A DNA stretch of 64,000 nucleotides from CAVYXZ01 sp965223835 (GTDB lineage Bacteria > Chloroflexota > Anaerolineae > Aggregatilineales > Phototrophicaceae): the NCBI GenBank assembly GCA_965223835.1, contig CBDCXQ010000001.1, forward strand, positions 5,208,001 to 5,272,000, written 5' to 3'. Every line of letters starts with the position of its first letter. Position 1 is the stretch's first letter. This document shows, piece after piece, positions 37,316-45,791 of this stretch. Under the pieces are notes generated by a model, which ran no database searches, was not told where the DNA came from, and saw only the letters and a program-made list of their open reading frames with translations. The position numbers were made by a program, and so were the translations under genes.

Positions 37316-37771
37316 TTAGACGGAAACATACTTTTTCTTCTTCGCTTCATCCGCCACGACAACATAGGTGCTGGCAATTTTGTCGTGCCAGCCCTGGCTC
37401 TGGGCATCAAACGCCGCCCAGATGAACCCCAGGCCAAAAAATACACCGCTGACCCAGTAACCAATAAAACGCAGCACCACATCACCACCCACCAGCGGGG
37501 AACCATCGGTTTTGATGACCTTGATTTTCATCGCCATTTTGCCGGGAGTCTGCCCCTCGTGCTGGGTCCAGAAGTACCAGTAGTAGCCGAAGCTCAGCAG
37601 GGTACTCAAAGCAAAACTGCCGCCAGACCCGGTGGCTGCGCCGATGATGATCCCGCTGACAATGCTCATGATGACTCCATCAATGAAGTAGGCGACAAAG
37701 CGAGTACCCATACCAGCCAGTTCGAAGTTCAGCACATCCTCGTTTTTCAGTTTTTGATCTTCTTCATACAT
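37316..37771 (-). CDS. RDD-family membrane protein
   Basis: RDD-domain protein, 151 aa, with three hydrophobic helices. The family plan is seen in GTRFVAYFIDGVIMSIV (Arg and Asp of the RDD motif) and in the middle loop GQTPGKMAMKIKVIKTDG. RDD proteins are thought to move small solutes or Na+/H+ in some species, but most are uncharacterised. Convergent with mscL across a shared terminator. Confidence 0.88.
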   Translation of the reverse strand: MYEEDQKLKNEDVLNFELAGMGTRFVAYFIDGVIMSIVSGIIIGAATGSGGSFALSTLLSFGYYWYFWTQHEGQTPGKMAMKIKVIKTDGSPLVGGDVVLRFIGYWVSGVFFGLGFIWAAFDAQSQGWHDKIASTYVVVADEAKKKKYVSV

Positions 37772-37872
37772 GGTTACATCCTGTTCACATTCTTGAATAG
37801 ATCTTCGTCTGCTGTCACCCTCACTGCGCCAGGTAACTTTCGATTTGCAGCCCAGCCAATGGCAGGTGCGGT

Positions 37873-38856
37873 CTACACCAGGACAACCAGTTTGCCACTG
37901 GCTTGATTGGATTCCATATAACGATGGGCGGCAACAATGTCGTCAAATGCAAACACCCGATCAATACGTACCTGATAAATACCGTTTTCGACTCCCGTAA
38001 TATAATCTTGCAACGCAGTAGCGGCGGTGCCGATATTCAGGCTTTCGCTTTGATAGGTCGTCAATTTTACGCTCGATGGAATGTGCACAAAGGGTTCGAA
38101 ATTCGCCAGTGTCCATTCGTTGCCCAGAATGCCCGTCATACAAACAATACCTTTGGGCGCGACAGCCTGAAGTGAATCCAACAAGGTGCGTGTGCCGATA
38201 AGGTCCTGAACCCGATCTACGCCTGCAGGAACAATCGAACGCACTGCCTCGGCAATGCTACCCGTATCGAGGAGCACGTGGTCGGCACCAGCATCTAACA
38301 ATGCCTGGCGTTTTGTCTCACTGCGGGTGGTTGCCAGCACGGTCAACCCCATATTTTTTGCCACCGCAATCGACGTCATGCCGATAGAAGAGGTCCCGCC
38401 CCGAACCAGCAACGTTTGTCCAGCCTCGATTTCCAGACTTTCGGTCAACGACGACCAGACCGTGAGGAACATCTCTGGAATCGCCCCCAGTACGTCCCAG
38501 GCCAGGTTGGTCGCAAGGGGCATCAACCGATCAACGGGCAACAGCGCATATTCAGCATAGCCACCATCATAGTGCCGCCCCATGCCACCCATGACTGCCG
38601 CAACTTTTTGCCCTCGTTGATAGCGTCCGCTGGGGTCCGCTTCAACTTCACCCACCGCCTCGATACCCAGAATCCGTGGAAACTCAACATCGGGGGACGC
38701 GCCCTGCCGGGTAAACATCTCCGAGCGGTTGAGACCGAAAGCACGTACCCGCACCAGCACCCAACCCTTCCGGGCTTCGGGCCGCTGTACCTGCTTAATC
38801 TGCAACACGTCAGGCGGTCCGCTCTGCTCAACAACAATCGCTCTCATCACACTCAT
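37873..38856 (-). CDS. Zinc-free MDR quinone oxidoreductase-like enzyme
   Basis: Medium-chain reductase, 327 aa. It has the N-terminal GroES-like domain (FGLNRSEMFTRQG, EAVGEVEA) and a Rossmann domain with LLVRGGTSSIGMTSIAVAKNMG at about residue 148. The zinc ligands of alcohol dehydrogenases are missing, so it belongs with NADPH-dependent quinone or enoyl reductases. Start at the ATG at 38856 or at the Met three codons in. Convergent with nothing, upstream of the RDD gene. Confidence 0.9.
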   Translation of the reverse strand: MSVMRAIVVEQSGPPDVLQIKQVQRPEARKGWVLVRVRAFGLNRSEMFTRQGASPDVEFPRILGIEAVGEVEADPSGRYQRGQKVAAVMGGMGRHYDGGYAEYALLPVDRLMPLATNLAWDVLGAIPEMFLTVWSSLTESLEIEAGQTLLVRGGTSSIGMTSIAVAKNMGLTVLATTRSETKRQALLDAGADHVLLDTGSIAEAVRSIVPAGVDRVQDLIGTRTLLDSLQAVAPKGIVCMTGILGNEWTLANFEPFVHIPSSVKLTTYQSESLNIGTAATALQDYITGVENGIYQVRIDRVFAFDDIVAAHRYMESNQASGKLVVLV

Positions 38857-38930
38857 AGTGAAAACCCTCTGTGGCGTACAACAAAGCTATACATCCTCAA
38901 AGCCTATACGCAGGGAAGCACGGTTGGTTG

Positions 38931-39674
38931 CTACCCGGACTTGCGGCGCATCCCGAAAACACCCTTCTCACCGCCCATGCGCGCAATCGCTCGTGTCCAA
39001 CTGCTGCCCTCACTGGCGGTCAGTTCGTCCAGCCGCTCATAATTTTGCTTGCGCGCAAAACTTTCCACCTCGGTCTTGAGTTGGGTCCAGATGGTATGGT
39101 GGCTGGCGATAATATATTCGACGGCGGCAGCGTCCTGCGTAGTGCGAAGCAAATGGCGCAAATGCGGCAGACACAAGCCATCTGATTGGGTAAAGGCGGC
39201 CTGGAAGCGGCTGTCCAATGCATATTGACTGAAAATGCCGATATATTCAGCTTCGCGTTCGTCAATTCGCTCACAGATCATGCAGTCGGCTGTTGGTTCC
39301 AACTGTTCGGCCAGCCGCGCACTATCCACCCGCCGTTCACTGCTATTGAACAGACGGCTAAAGGTCGATTGTGGGACATCGGCCAACGCCGTTTGTTCCA
39401 GTACGCTCAAGACCTGTTCCAGTGTTGCAGCGTACAACTTCGCCACGCCCAGCACATTGCCAAACTTATTTTGTTTTAACAACCAGCCATGATCGCTACA
39501 CAGGCCGCGTCCGGCGCTGAAGGCAGTGCGCATTTCCTCAGTATCCATGAAACCATACACCAGCCCATCAATCGCCTTGTCCGTATCACGCAGCAACAAA
39601 TTGCACACCGCACACCCCGGCTTCGGGAAGGTCTCAATGAGTTCGAAGTAATCCATCGGCATCCGCAATGTCAC
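38931..39674 (-). CDS. DUF6062-like protein with duplicated Cys-Cys-Cys-His motif
   Basis: Cytoplasmic protein of 247 aa from the GTG at 39674, which has AGGAG 6 nt upstream; the longer frame to 40064 runs under the divergent acyltransferase gene and is not coding. The chain contains the same pattern twice: GCAVCNLL then RGLCSDHGWLL, and DCMICERI then DGLCLPHLRHLL. Each half has CxxC followed about 40-45 residues later by GLCxxH. This suggests two metal sites, probably zinc, from an internal duplication. Function unknown. Confidence 0.75.
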   Translation of the reverse strand: MTLRMPMDYFELIETFPKPGCAVCNLLLRDTDKAIDGLVYGFMDTEEMRTAFSAGRGLCSDHGWLLKQNKFGNVLGVAKLYAATLEQVLSVLEQTALADVPQSTFSRLFNSSERRVDSARLAEQLEPTADCMICERIDEREAEYIGIFSQYALDSRFQAAFTQSDGLCLPHLRHLLRTTQDAAAVEYIIASHHTIWTQLKTEVESFARKQNYERLDELTASEGSSWTRAIARMGGEKGVFGMRRKSG

Positions 39675-39798
39675 ATGTTTCTCCTGGTTGGCTGGCCTAT
39701 TGCTACATTGTACCGCTGATGGGTGACTTGTTGGATGGATGATATAGACCGGCTTTTCATCACCTTCACGCTGGTGTCGCTGCCTGTTCTCCGCTAAG

Positions 39799-40458
39799 AT
39801 GACGATCATGACACATGAATCCACCCCGCCCGAACGCTTACTTTCACCGGAAGCGACCCGGTTGGCGCTGGCAACGCCCTGGAAGGCCCGCAACGAAATC
39901 GAGCGCCTGCTGCTGGAGCCGCTGGCCCGGCTACAATTCGCGCTGGCGGGAGTGCAGTGGGATACGAACTGGCGCTTATATGGTCTGCCAATCATCCAGA
40001 AACATCGCGATAGTACCCTGACCATTGGGCCGGGTCTCTCGCTGCGCTCGACGGTGCGCAGCAATCCACTGGGACCGAATCATCCAGTCGTGTTGAGTAC
40101 CCGCCAACCCGGCGCCATATTGTCGGTTGGCGCCGATTTTGGCATGACCGGTGGCAGCATCGTGGCTGAGGAGCATATCCGCATTGGCAACCGGGTGATT
40201 GTCGGCGCAAATACCATCATCACCGACACCGATTTTCACCCACTGGACCCTGCAACCCGCCAGCAGCAGCCAATGGCCGGTGTGACGGCACCGATTTCGA
40301 TCGGCGATGATGTATTTGTCGGAATGCACTGCCTGATTCTCAAGGGGGTCACCATCGGCAACGGCAGTATCATCGGGGCCGGCAGCGTCGTGACGAAATC
40401 AATTCCGCCCGGTATGATCGCAGTCGGTAACCCGGCGGTTGTTATTCGAGAATTATAA
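39799..40458 (+). CDS. Left-handed beta-helix acyltransferase
   Basis: Hexapeptide-repeat O-acetyl/acyltransferase of 219 aa, similar to WbbJ/CatB-type enzymes. The catalytic His is likely in DTDFHPLD at about residue 149, and the hexapeptide turns run from IVAEEHIRIGNRVIVGAN to TIGNGSIIGAGSVVTKS, ending with the typical VGNPAVVIREL. The helical N-terminal half is family-atypical in length. The ATG at 39808 is an alternative start. Acceptor unknown, probably a surface sugar. Confidence 0.88.
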   Translation: MTIMTHESTPPERLLSPEATRLALATPWKARNEIERLLLEPLARLQFALAGVQWDTNWRLYGLPIIQKHRDSTLTIGPGLSLRSTVRSNPLGPNHPVVLSTRQPGAILSVGADFGMTGGSIVAEEHIRIGNRVIVGANTIITDTDFHPLDPATRQQQPMAGVTAPISIGDDVFVGMHCLILKGVTIGNGSIIGAGSVVTKSIPPGMIAVGNPAVVIREL

Positions 40459-40523
40459 AATAATCAGCTATATCCTGACTTTCCCCGGCAGCAGGAAATC
40501 AAGATACCAGGAATCCCTAATCC

Positions 40524-41111
40524 ATGACCAATAACCCGACTCGTTCTCCCGAAATTCCCTTGCCCATTGCCTGGCTGGCGCGCCTCTTGCTGCGACTGGC
40601 GGGCTGGCAGATTGAAGGCCAGGTGCCCAACCTGCCTAAATTCGTCGTGATTGGTGCCCATCACACCAGTAACTGGGATGGCCTGCTAATGATGGTCGCG
40701 ACACGGGCGCTGCGGGTGAAGCTGCACTGGATGGGGAAAGACACGCTCTTTCGCTTTCCGCTGGGCATCCTCCTGCGTGGGCTGGGCGGCATCCCAATTG
40801 ATCGCAGCGCCAAACATGGGGTGGTTGAACAGATGGTCCAGGTCTTTGAGCAACGCGACCACCTGGTACTGGTCGTCGCCCCCGAAGGCACCCGTAAAAA
40901 AGTTGACCGCTGGAAAACCGGCTTTTATTACATCGCGCAGGGGGCTAATGTGCCGATCGTGCTGGCTTATCCTGATTATGAGCGCAAAGTCGTCGGCATT
41001 GGCCCCGTCATCTACCCAACCGGCAACGCTGACCTGGATATTGCGGAAATGCGGGCTTTCTACAACGACAAAATCGGGCGACATCCGGAGCGCATGAGTG
41101 TTACAATTTAG
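40524..41111 (+). CDS. 1-acyl-sn-glycerol-3-phosphate acyltransferase-like (PlsC family)
   Basis: Membrane-associated acyltransferase of 195 aa with the four PlsC blocks: H-x4-D in HHTSNWD at about residue 52, the GGIPIDRS block, APEGTRKK and the PIVLAYPDY block. The short length and single amphipathic N-terminal helix are typical of small PlsC homologues acting on lysophospholipids or glycolipids. It follows the beta-helix acyltransferase after 65 nt. Confidence 0.9.
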   Translation: MTNNPTRSPEIPLPIAWLARLLLRLAGWQIEGQVPNLPKFVVIGAHHTSNWDGLLMMVATRALRVKLHWMGKDTLFRFPLGILLRGLGGIPIDRSAKHGVVEQMVQVFEQRDHLVLVVAPEGTRKKVDRWKTGFYYIAQGANVPIVLAYPDYERKVVGIGPVIYPTGNADLDIAEMRAFYNDKIGRHPERMSVTI

Positions 41112-41328
41112 CGAAACGTGCTGGGCTAAAACCCAGTAAGTAAGTTGTCCGTCTTACAAGTTGAGTCTCCTAAGGAGACATGCAGATAAATAGGTTTATG
41201 TAAATTAACTTTCTATCAAATAATCGTCTTTACCTCACTTTCCAAGATACAAGGGGTTGGGGGTGAGGTTGATTAGGCATAAAGAAAATCAATCTCTAGC
41301 GATCCGGCATTTCGAAAGACAGTCACGG

Positions 41329-42717
41329 ATGACACATATCTTCATCAGCTACAGCAAACAGGACATTGAATTTGCGCGATACCTGCGGGCGTTGCTGGAA
41401 GATGCTGGTTTCCCCGTGTGGCTGGATGAAGCGCGGTTGTCGCCCAGCACTCGCTGGTGGAAGGACATCGAACAGAGTATTAACGGCTGCGCAGCTTTTA
41501 TGGTGATTATGTCGCCCGATGCCCAGGAATCAGACTGGGTTGAGCGCGAAATTTTACTGGCGGAAAATCTGCATAAGCCGATTTATCCGGTGTTGCTGGC
41601 GGAGAATCCCTGGTCACGCTTAGCCAACATCCAGTATGAAGACCTGCGGGCCGGGTTACATGCGACGTTATCGCCGCGCCTGGTGAACAGCTTACGCCAG
41701 TCAATTGCGCCGCGTCCGCCCGGCAGCATCGCCTTCACGATTGAAACCGACAACATCCTGACGGTGGCGGCGGATGTCATTGTGCTGAAACACGCCCAGG
41801 CATTTCGGGGAGCCGATGCGCAGGTGGCGAAAATGCTGGTGAAGGTGAGTGATGTTGAACGTGACTCGCTGCGCTTACAACCCGGCGACTCCCGGTTAGT
41901 TGAGACCAATGGCGCAGTCACCGCAGCACAGGCGCTGTTTCTGGGCACCGCACAAGTGCAAGAGTTTTCCTATGGAGAAGTTCGTGAATTCGCGCAACGA
42001 ACGCTGGCGACACTCGCCCAGCTCGCCCCGGATATTCGCCATCTGGCAATGACTGTGCATGGCGTGCGCACCAGTCTCCGCCTTGACCAGACTGAGGTGC
42101 TCCGGTCGCAGATCGCCGGTTATTTTGATGCGTTGCAAGCCAGAACGTATCCCACTCAATTAGAGCATATCACGATTGTTGAATTCGATGAGGCGACAAC
42201 GGCCCGACTGCGGCTGGGAGCGGAACAAATCTTTGCCAAATTGGACAATGCGACGGCGTTTGAGGCGGGTTGGGGTTATCATTTATTGGTGTCCGGTACC
42301 GATGCACCGGCGACTGTCATGGACGCTAACGTCCGTCCCCACGCCTATATCATCATGCCCGATGAAGCTGCATTGGAAGACGTATTTTATTTTGGTATTC
42401 AGCAACCAACCCATGCGCACGGGTTGTTATGTGAACGGACGCCTACGATATTCGCCGAAGCAGCGGTTCTTGAGCAAGTCAAGCAGCGCATCAGCGCCGC
42501 CAGTGTCGTCATTGCTGATGTTACCTACACTGATGACATGCTCTATCTGCAACTGGGCTATGCCTGGGGCCAACAGCGCCCGACGATTCTGATCGCGCAG
42601 GCCGGAACCACGGTCAACTTACCTGAAGCCACCTGCGTCTATTATAGTTCGATCAAGCAACTCGAGAATCTGCTCTCTGAACGCCTCAACGCGTTGCGCG
42701 ATCAGGGTATTCTATGA
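41329..42717 (+). CDS. TIR-domain protein with C-terminal TIR-like/deoxyribosyltransferase-like domain
   Basis: Soluble protein of 462 aa from the ATG at 41329; a GTG 72 nt upstream is possible but less likely. An N-terminal TIR domain (1-130) has IFISYSKQD and DWVEREI, where Glu74 matches the catalytic Glu of NADase TIRs such as SARM1 E642. The middle part (about 140-300; DADVIVLKHA, then TVHGVRTSLRLDQTEVL) resembles an alpha/beta module found beside CHAT and TIR effectors. The C-terminal part (about 360-462; SVVIADVTYTDDMLYLQLGYAWGQ) has the pattern of nucleoside-2-deoxyribosyltransferase-like sensors. The stop overlaps the methyltransferase start as ATGA. NAD-cleaving defence is inferred. 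Confidence 0.78.
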   Translation: MTHIFISYSKQDIEFARYLRALLEDAGFPVWLDEARLSPSTRWWKDIEQSINGCAAFMVIMSPDAQESDWVEREILLAENLHKPIYPVLLAENPWSRLANIQYEDLRAGLHATLSPRLVNSLRQSIAPRPPGSIAFTIETDNILTVAADVIVLKHAQAFRGADAQVAKMLVKVSDVERDSLRLQPGDSRLVETNGAVTAAQALFLGTAQVQEFSYGEVREFAQRTLATLAQLAPDIRHLAMTVHGVRTSLRLDQTEVLRSQIAGYFDALQARTYPTQLEHITIVEFDEATTARLRLGAEQIFAKLDNATAFEAGWGYHLLVSGTDAPATVMDANVRPHAYIIMPDEAALEDVFYFGIQQPTHAHGLLCERTPTIFAEAAVLEQVKQRISAASVVIADVTYTDDMLYLQLGYAWGQQRPTILIAQAGTTVNLPEATCVYYSSIKQLENLLSERLNALRDQGIL

Positions 42718-43604
42718 GCGACCCCACCTATGAGCAAAAGCTGGCGGCAGAAGCGGCGCTCTGGGGGCAGGATGCCGTTGCCAAAGCCCAGTCTGTCCCG
42801 CCTGATTGGCGCTATCATCGCCACCTGCGCCACAACATTATTTACCATACCGCCGATATTGATGAATTTTTGGATCACATCCAACCGGGCATGTCTGCGC
42901 TGGAACTCGGTTGTGGTGGCGGCTGGCTGACGCTGGCAATGGCCCAACGGGGCGCAACCGCTACCGGGTTAGACATCAGCAAACCGGCACTCCAAATCGC
43001 CCGTGATTATTACGAGTCGATCAAAAGTGAAGTCAGCGGCAGTGTGACCTATACGGTCGCCGACCTGAATGTGCTGGAATTGCCAGCGAACCATTATGAT
43101 GTGATCGCCGTGAAGGGGACGCTCCATCATCTGCTGCGCGTGGACCATGTGATTCGTGAGATGCACCGGGCGCTTAAACCGGGTGGCCTGTTGTGGGTGT
43201 CGGATTCGCATGGCGAAGAAGCACTGCAAACGGTTCTCGTCGCCAGTGGCTTGATGCTTGTGCTGCCGACCGTCGTCAGTTACCGGGACAAATTTGCCGG
43301 ACTGTTAAAATTTGGAACCAGCGCACCGTCCCGCATCAAAGCCAGCATTGAAGCCGAGGGGCTGTCACCGTTTGAAGGAGCAGGGCGTGAGCACGATTGG
43401 GTTGAGCTAATCAACGCCACTTTTACGGTCAAGCGGCGAGTGGATGCCCCGGCCATCACCGGCTACATCACCCACCAGATCAAGCTGCCGGATTGGGTGG
43501 CGCTGCCCTTTTTGCGCGCGCTATGCCGGGTAGATCGGTTGCTGGTGCGCCTCAATCTACTGCGCAACACCGGTGTAATTCTGTATGCGTATAAAGCAGA
43601 TTAA
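42714..43604 (+). CDS. Class I SAM-dependent methyltransferase
   Basis: Methyltransferase of 296 aa. SAM-binding motif I is LELGCGGGWLTLAMA at about residue 62, with GLDISKPAL and the post-II ALKPGGLLWVSD. The C-terminal third (about 190-296) is helical and basic, without a membrane helix. The ATG overlaps the TIR stop by 4 nt, so the two proteins are made together. The substrate is unknown: a small molecule or lipid is as likely as RNA. Confidence 0.86.
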   Translation: MSDPTYEQKLAAEAALWGQDAVAKAQSVPPDWRYHRHLRHNIIYHTADIDEFLDHIQPGMSALELGCGGGWLTLAMAQRGATATGLDISKPALQIARDYYESIKSEVSGSVTYTVADLNVLELPANHYDVIAVKGTLHHLLRVDHVIREMHRALKPGGLLWVSDSHGEEALQTVLVASGLMLVLPTVVSYRDKFAGLLKFGTSAPSRIKASIEAEGLSPFEGAGREHDWVELINATFTVKRRVDAPAITGYITHQIKLPDWVALPFLRALCRVDRLLVRLNLLRNTGVILYAYKAD

Positions 43605-43699
43605 CGACAAGGCCAAGGATTGAAATCCCTGCCTAGAGCCACAAGTCCCTACGAGACTAAATTCGCGCAGCAACAACCCCACTGGGGTTTGAATCATTA

Positions 43700-43721
43700 G
43701 CCGGGTAATTTATTGCCCGGC
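43700..43721. terminator. Hairpin between convergent genes
   Basis: GCCGGGTAA/TTGCCCGGC forms a 9-bp stem with one G-T pair and a TTTA loop (43700-43708, 43713-43721). It lies about 95 nt past the methyltransferase stop and 15 nt past the end of the minus-strand frame. There is no T-run, so factor-dependent or weak termination is more likely. Confidence 0.4.
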
Positions 43722-43736
43722 ACAAATCGACAATTA

Positions 43737-44022
43737 TTAATCCGCGAAGATATCCTCAATCTCGCTGAGGGTATCGGCGGCGCGGGTGAGGGCAACGATG
43801 ATTTGCTGAAAGTAGCGCACATCAGCCCAGGTCAGCAGATAAGCCTCGCGGGCCACCAGCCACCTGTACATTCCAGACATCACGCTCCACACCGGTAAAA
43901 TACTTCTGCCGGTTAATGAGGATACGTCCGCCCATCTCCCTAGCAGCACCACGCTGCCAATCCAGATTAATGCTTAGATCATTAGCCCTGAGAAGTTCAT
44001 ATAATACGCTGCTGATAATCAT
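43737..44022 (-). pseudogene. Possible frameshifted small gene
   Basis: Two minus-strand frames seem to make one protein of about 95 aa. The first (from 44022) reads MIISSVLYELLRANDLSINLD up to about GPRG, then stops; the second (to 43737) reads on as YLLTWADVRYFQQIIVALTRA. A shift near 43850 would join them. It may be a real small gene with a sequence error, or a decayed one. No family recognised. The remaining 43605-43736 and 44023-44130 hold no gene. Confidence 0.3.
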
Positions 44023-44130
44023 TGAAAAACATGGGTTTTAGGCTCTGAATGCGCTGCTTAATGATAGCATACTTGCCATTTCACGGTGTAAAATCAGCCT
44101 ATAAATGCACGTAATGACTGTAACGCAAAA

Positions 44131-44604
44131 ATGAATCCTCAATTCCAATCGGCTTTACGCACCATATATCAGCGGCTTGTCGGCCAATCCATCAATTGGG
44201 CGATCACCGGTAGCATTGGATTCAGGCTGCAAGGTGTGGCTGTTGCGGTACATGACATTGATCTACAAACAGACCGTGCGGGAGCCTTTGCCATCCAACA
44301 GTTGTTTGCGCCCGCGATGACCCGTGCAGTGGCCTTCGCCACAACTGACCGGATCCGTTCATATTTGGGCGCGTTTGAAATCGAAGGAATTACCGTCGAA
44401 ATTATGGGTGACATTCAGAAAAAGCTGCCGGATGGGTCATGGGAAACGCCCGTTAACCTCCAGGACCATCGTGTATGGGTGACATTTGACGACATGCAGC
44501 TTCCGGTGCTGTCACTGCAATATGAGTATGAGGCCTATCTTAAGCTGGGGCGATTGGAGAAAGCCGCGCGATTGCGCCATCACATTGAAGCCGACCAGGG
44601 TTAA
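44131..44604 (+). CDS. Nucleotidyltransferase-fold protein (small)
   Basis: A 157-aa protein with a minimal nucleotidyltransferase fold: WAITGSIGFRLQG carries the GS motif and AVHDIDLQTD the D-x-D metal site at about residue 47. The closing YEYEAYLKLGRLEKAARL helix is typical of this group. It may act on a small molecule or a tRNA, as the MNT and AbiEii-like groups do, but no partner toxin or HEPN gene is next to it. Function unknown. Confidence 0.7.
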   Translation: MNPQFQSALRTIYQRLVGQSINWAITGSIGFRLQGVAVAVHDIDLQTDRAGAFAIQQLFAPAMTRAVAFATTDRIRSYLGAFEIEGITVEIMGDIQKKLPDGSWETPVNLQDHRVWVTFDDMQLPVLSLQYEYEAYLKLGRLEKAARLRHHIEADQG

Positions 44605-44630
44605 CGACAACATTGATACCGCCGTTGCGA

Positions 44631-45083
44631 TCAGCTGGCACCGGGATGTTTGGTAAAATTATCGAGTATCTCCTGACGGCGCAGTTGAAACTCTTCAGCA
44701 GTAATGAGGTCGTGGGTCAGGGCTGTGCGCAATTCTCGGAGTTTAGTATGGAGAGCGTGGTCGCTGGCTGCCTGGTCGCTGATTGTGGGTTCAGGTAAAT
44801 TGATTTTCAGCGGCAGCATCGCCACAAAGATAACTACGAAGTATACGACCCAATTCGTGGCGATGACCAATAGCGACGGCACAGTCACCGTGTTTCCAAA
44901 AATGTCAGTACAGGTGGCCGCCAGCCCGCCGGTCGGCAGTGACTCATAAGCGATCGCTGACGTACCGCCATTGCACCAGATAAACGCTGTCAATTCCAGG
45001 GTGTTGACGCTCAGAATCACGCCCATAATCAGTACACTCGCCGCTGCGGCAATGGCTAACAACAATTTCCACAAATTGACCAC
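44631..45083 (-). CDS. Two-helix membrane protein with a C-terminal SHOCT-like domain
   Basis: 150 aa with hydrophobic helices at about 5-28 and 73-93. A short outside loop carries three cysteines. The C-terminal segment KLRELRTALTHDLITAEEFQ matches the SHOCT-type helix pair (about 110-145). Such domains are short oligomerisation motifs in many unrelated proteins. Function unknown. Confidence 0.72.
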   Translation of the reverse strand: MVNLWKLLLAIAAAASVLIMGVILSVNTLELTAFIWCNGGTSAIAYESLPTGGLAATCTDIFGNTVTVPSLLVIATNWVVYFVVIFVAMLPLKINLPEPTISDQAASDHALHTKLRELRTALTHDLITAEEFQLRRQEILDNFTKHPGAS

Positions 45084-45244
45084 ATTGATTGCCTCAATTT
45101 TTCAAGAGTTACCATTATTACGCCGCGTTATACTGAAAGCCTACGGGCAAACGGGGTTTTTGGCAATTGTTTTTTTGACGTGATTCAAATTGGTTGAGAA
45201 ATCCGCTGACAGAAAGGCTATTTGTCAGGGAAGATGCTGGTCAT

Positions 45245-45733
45245 TTAACCTTTGTCATCGTCTTCGCCGAGCAAGCGTCGCCGCCGTTCGGCCAGGGCTG
45301 CCGCTGGATCATATTCGGCTTTCTTGCTGGCGAGTTCCGTCTCGCGTCGACGAGCTTCAGCCAGAATTTCTTCTTCGGTCTTGATCTCAAAGTCGGTGAT
45401 TTCGGCGGGAGGTTCCGGTTCTGCTTGATCTGCCAACCGCGCCTTAATCGCTGCCGCCTCATCCGCGAGATCATCATCCGCCGTCGCTGTAGGTTCCGTG
45501 GCTTGCTCCACCGGTGTCTCCGAATCAGCTGTCTGGTCTCGCCGCAGGGCATTGCGGGCCGCTGCCACCAGATCAACACGACCGGATAAACGACCCAGGA
45601 CCAATCCCGCGATAAGCGCGATCGTAATCGGGATGATTTGATTCAGCAACGTACTCAAGAAACCCAGCACCAGCAACGCGATAATTACCGCGCCCAGCAA
45701 AATGACTATGTTGCGCAAGCTGAGGTTATTCAT
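45245..45733 (-). CDS. Membrane-anchored acidic/coiled protein of unknown function
   Basis: 162 aa. One long or two short hydrophobic segments span residues 7-47 (LGAVIIALLVLGFL and PITIALIAGLVLGRL), then an acidic, Ala/Glu-rich cytoplasmic tail, likely coiled-coil, ends in a basic run (AERRRRLLGEDDD). Not recognised. It lies 161 nt upstream of the SHOCT-like gene on the same strand. Confidence 0.65.
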   Translation of the reverse strand: MNNLSLRNIVILLGAVIIALLVLGFLSTLLNQIIPITIALIAGLVLGRLSGRVDLVAAARNALRRDQTADSETPVEQATEPTATADDDLADEAAAIKARLADQAEPEPPAEITDFEIKTEEEILAEARRRETELASKKAEYDPAAALAERRRRLLGEDDDKG

Positions 45734-45791
45734 GCTCCCACCTCACAGCTAAAATCCGCCGCTGATTATACCGCGAATCGTGCGCTGCGGT

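Noticed and set aside
38931..40064. Long 377-codon version of the DUF6062-like gene
   Set aside because: The first 130 codons run antisense under the acyltransferase and lack coding character; the GTG at 39674 has a good ribosome site.
43681..43740. tRNA-like segment
   Set aside because: A GGTTTGAATC-like string is present, but no cloverleaf or acceptor stem can be formed; the hairpin there is simple.
44131..44604. Toxin-antitoxin pair with the frame at 43737-44022
   Set aside because: The two are divergent, and the minus-strand frame is broken and has no HEPN or toxin motif.
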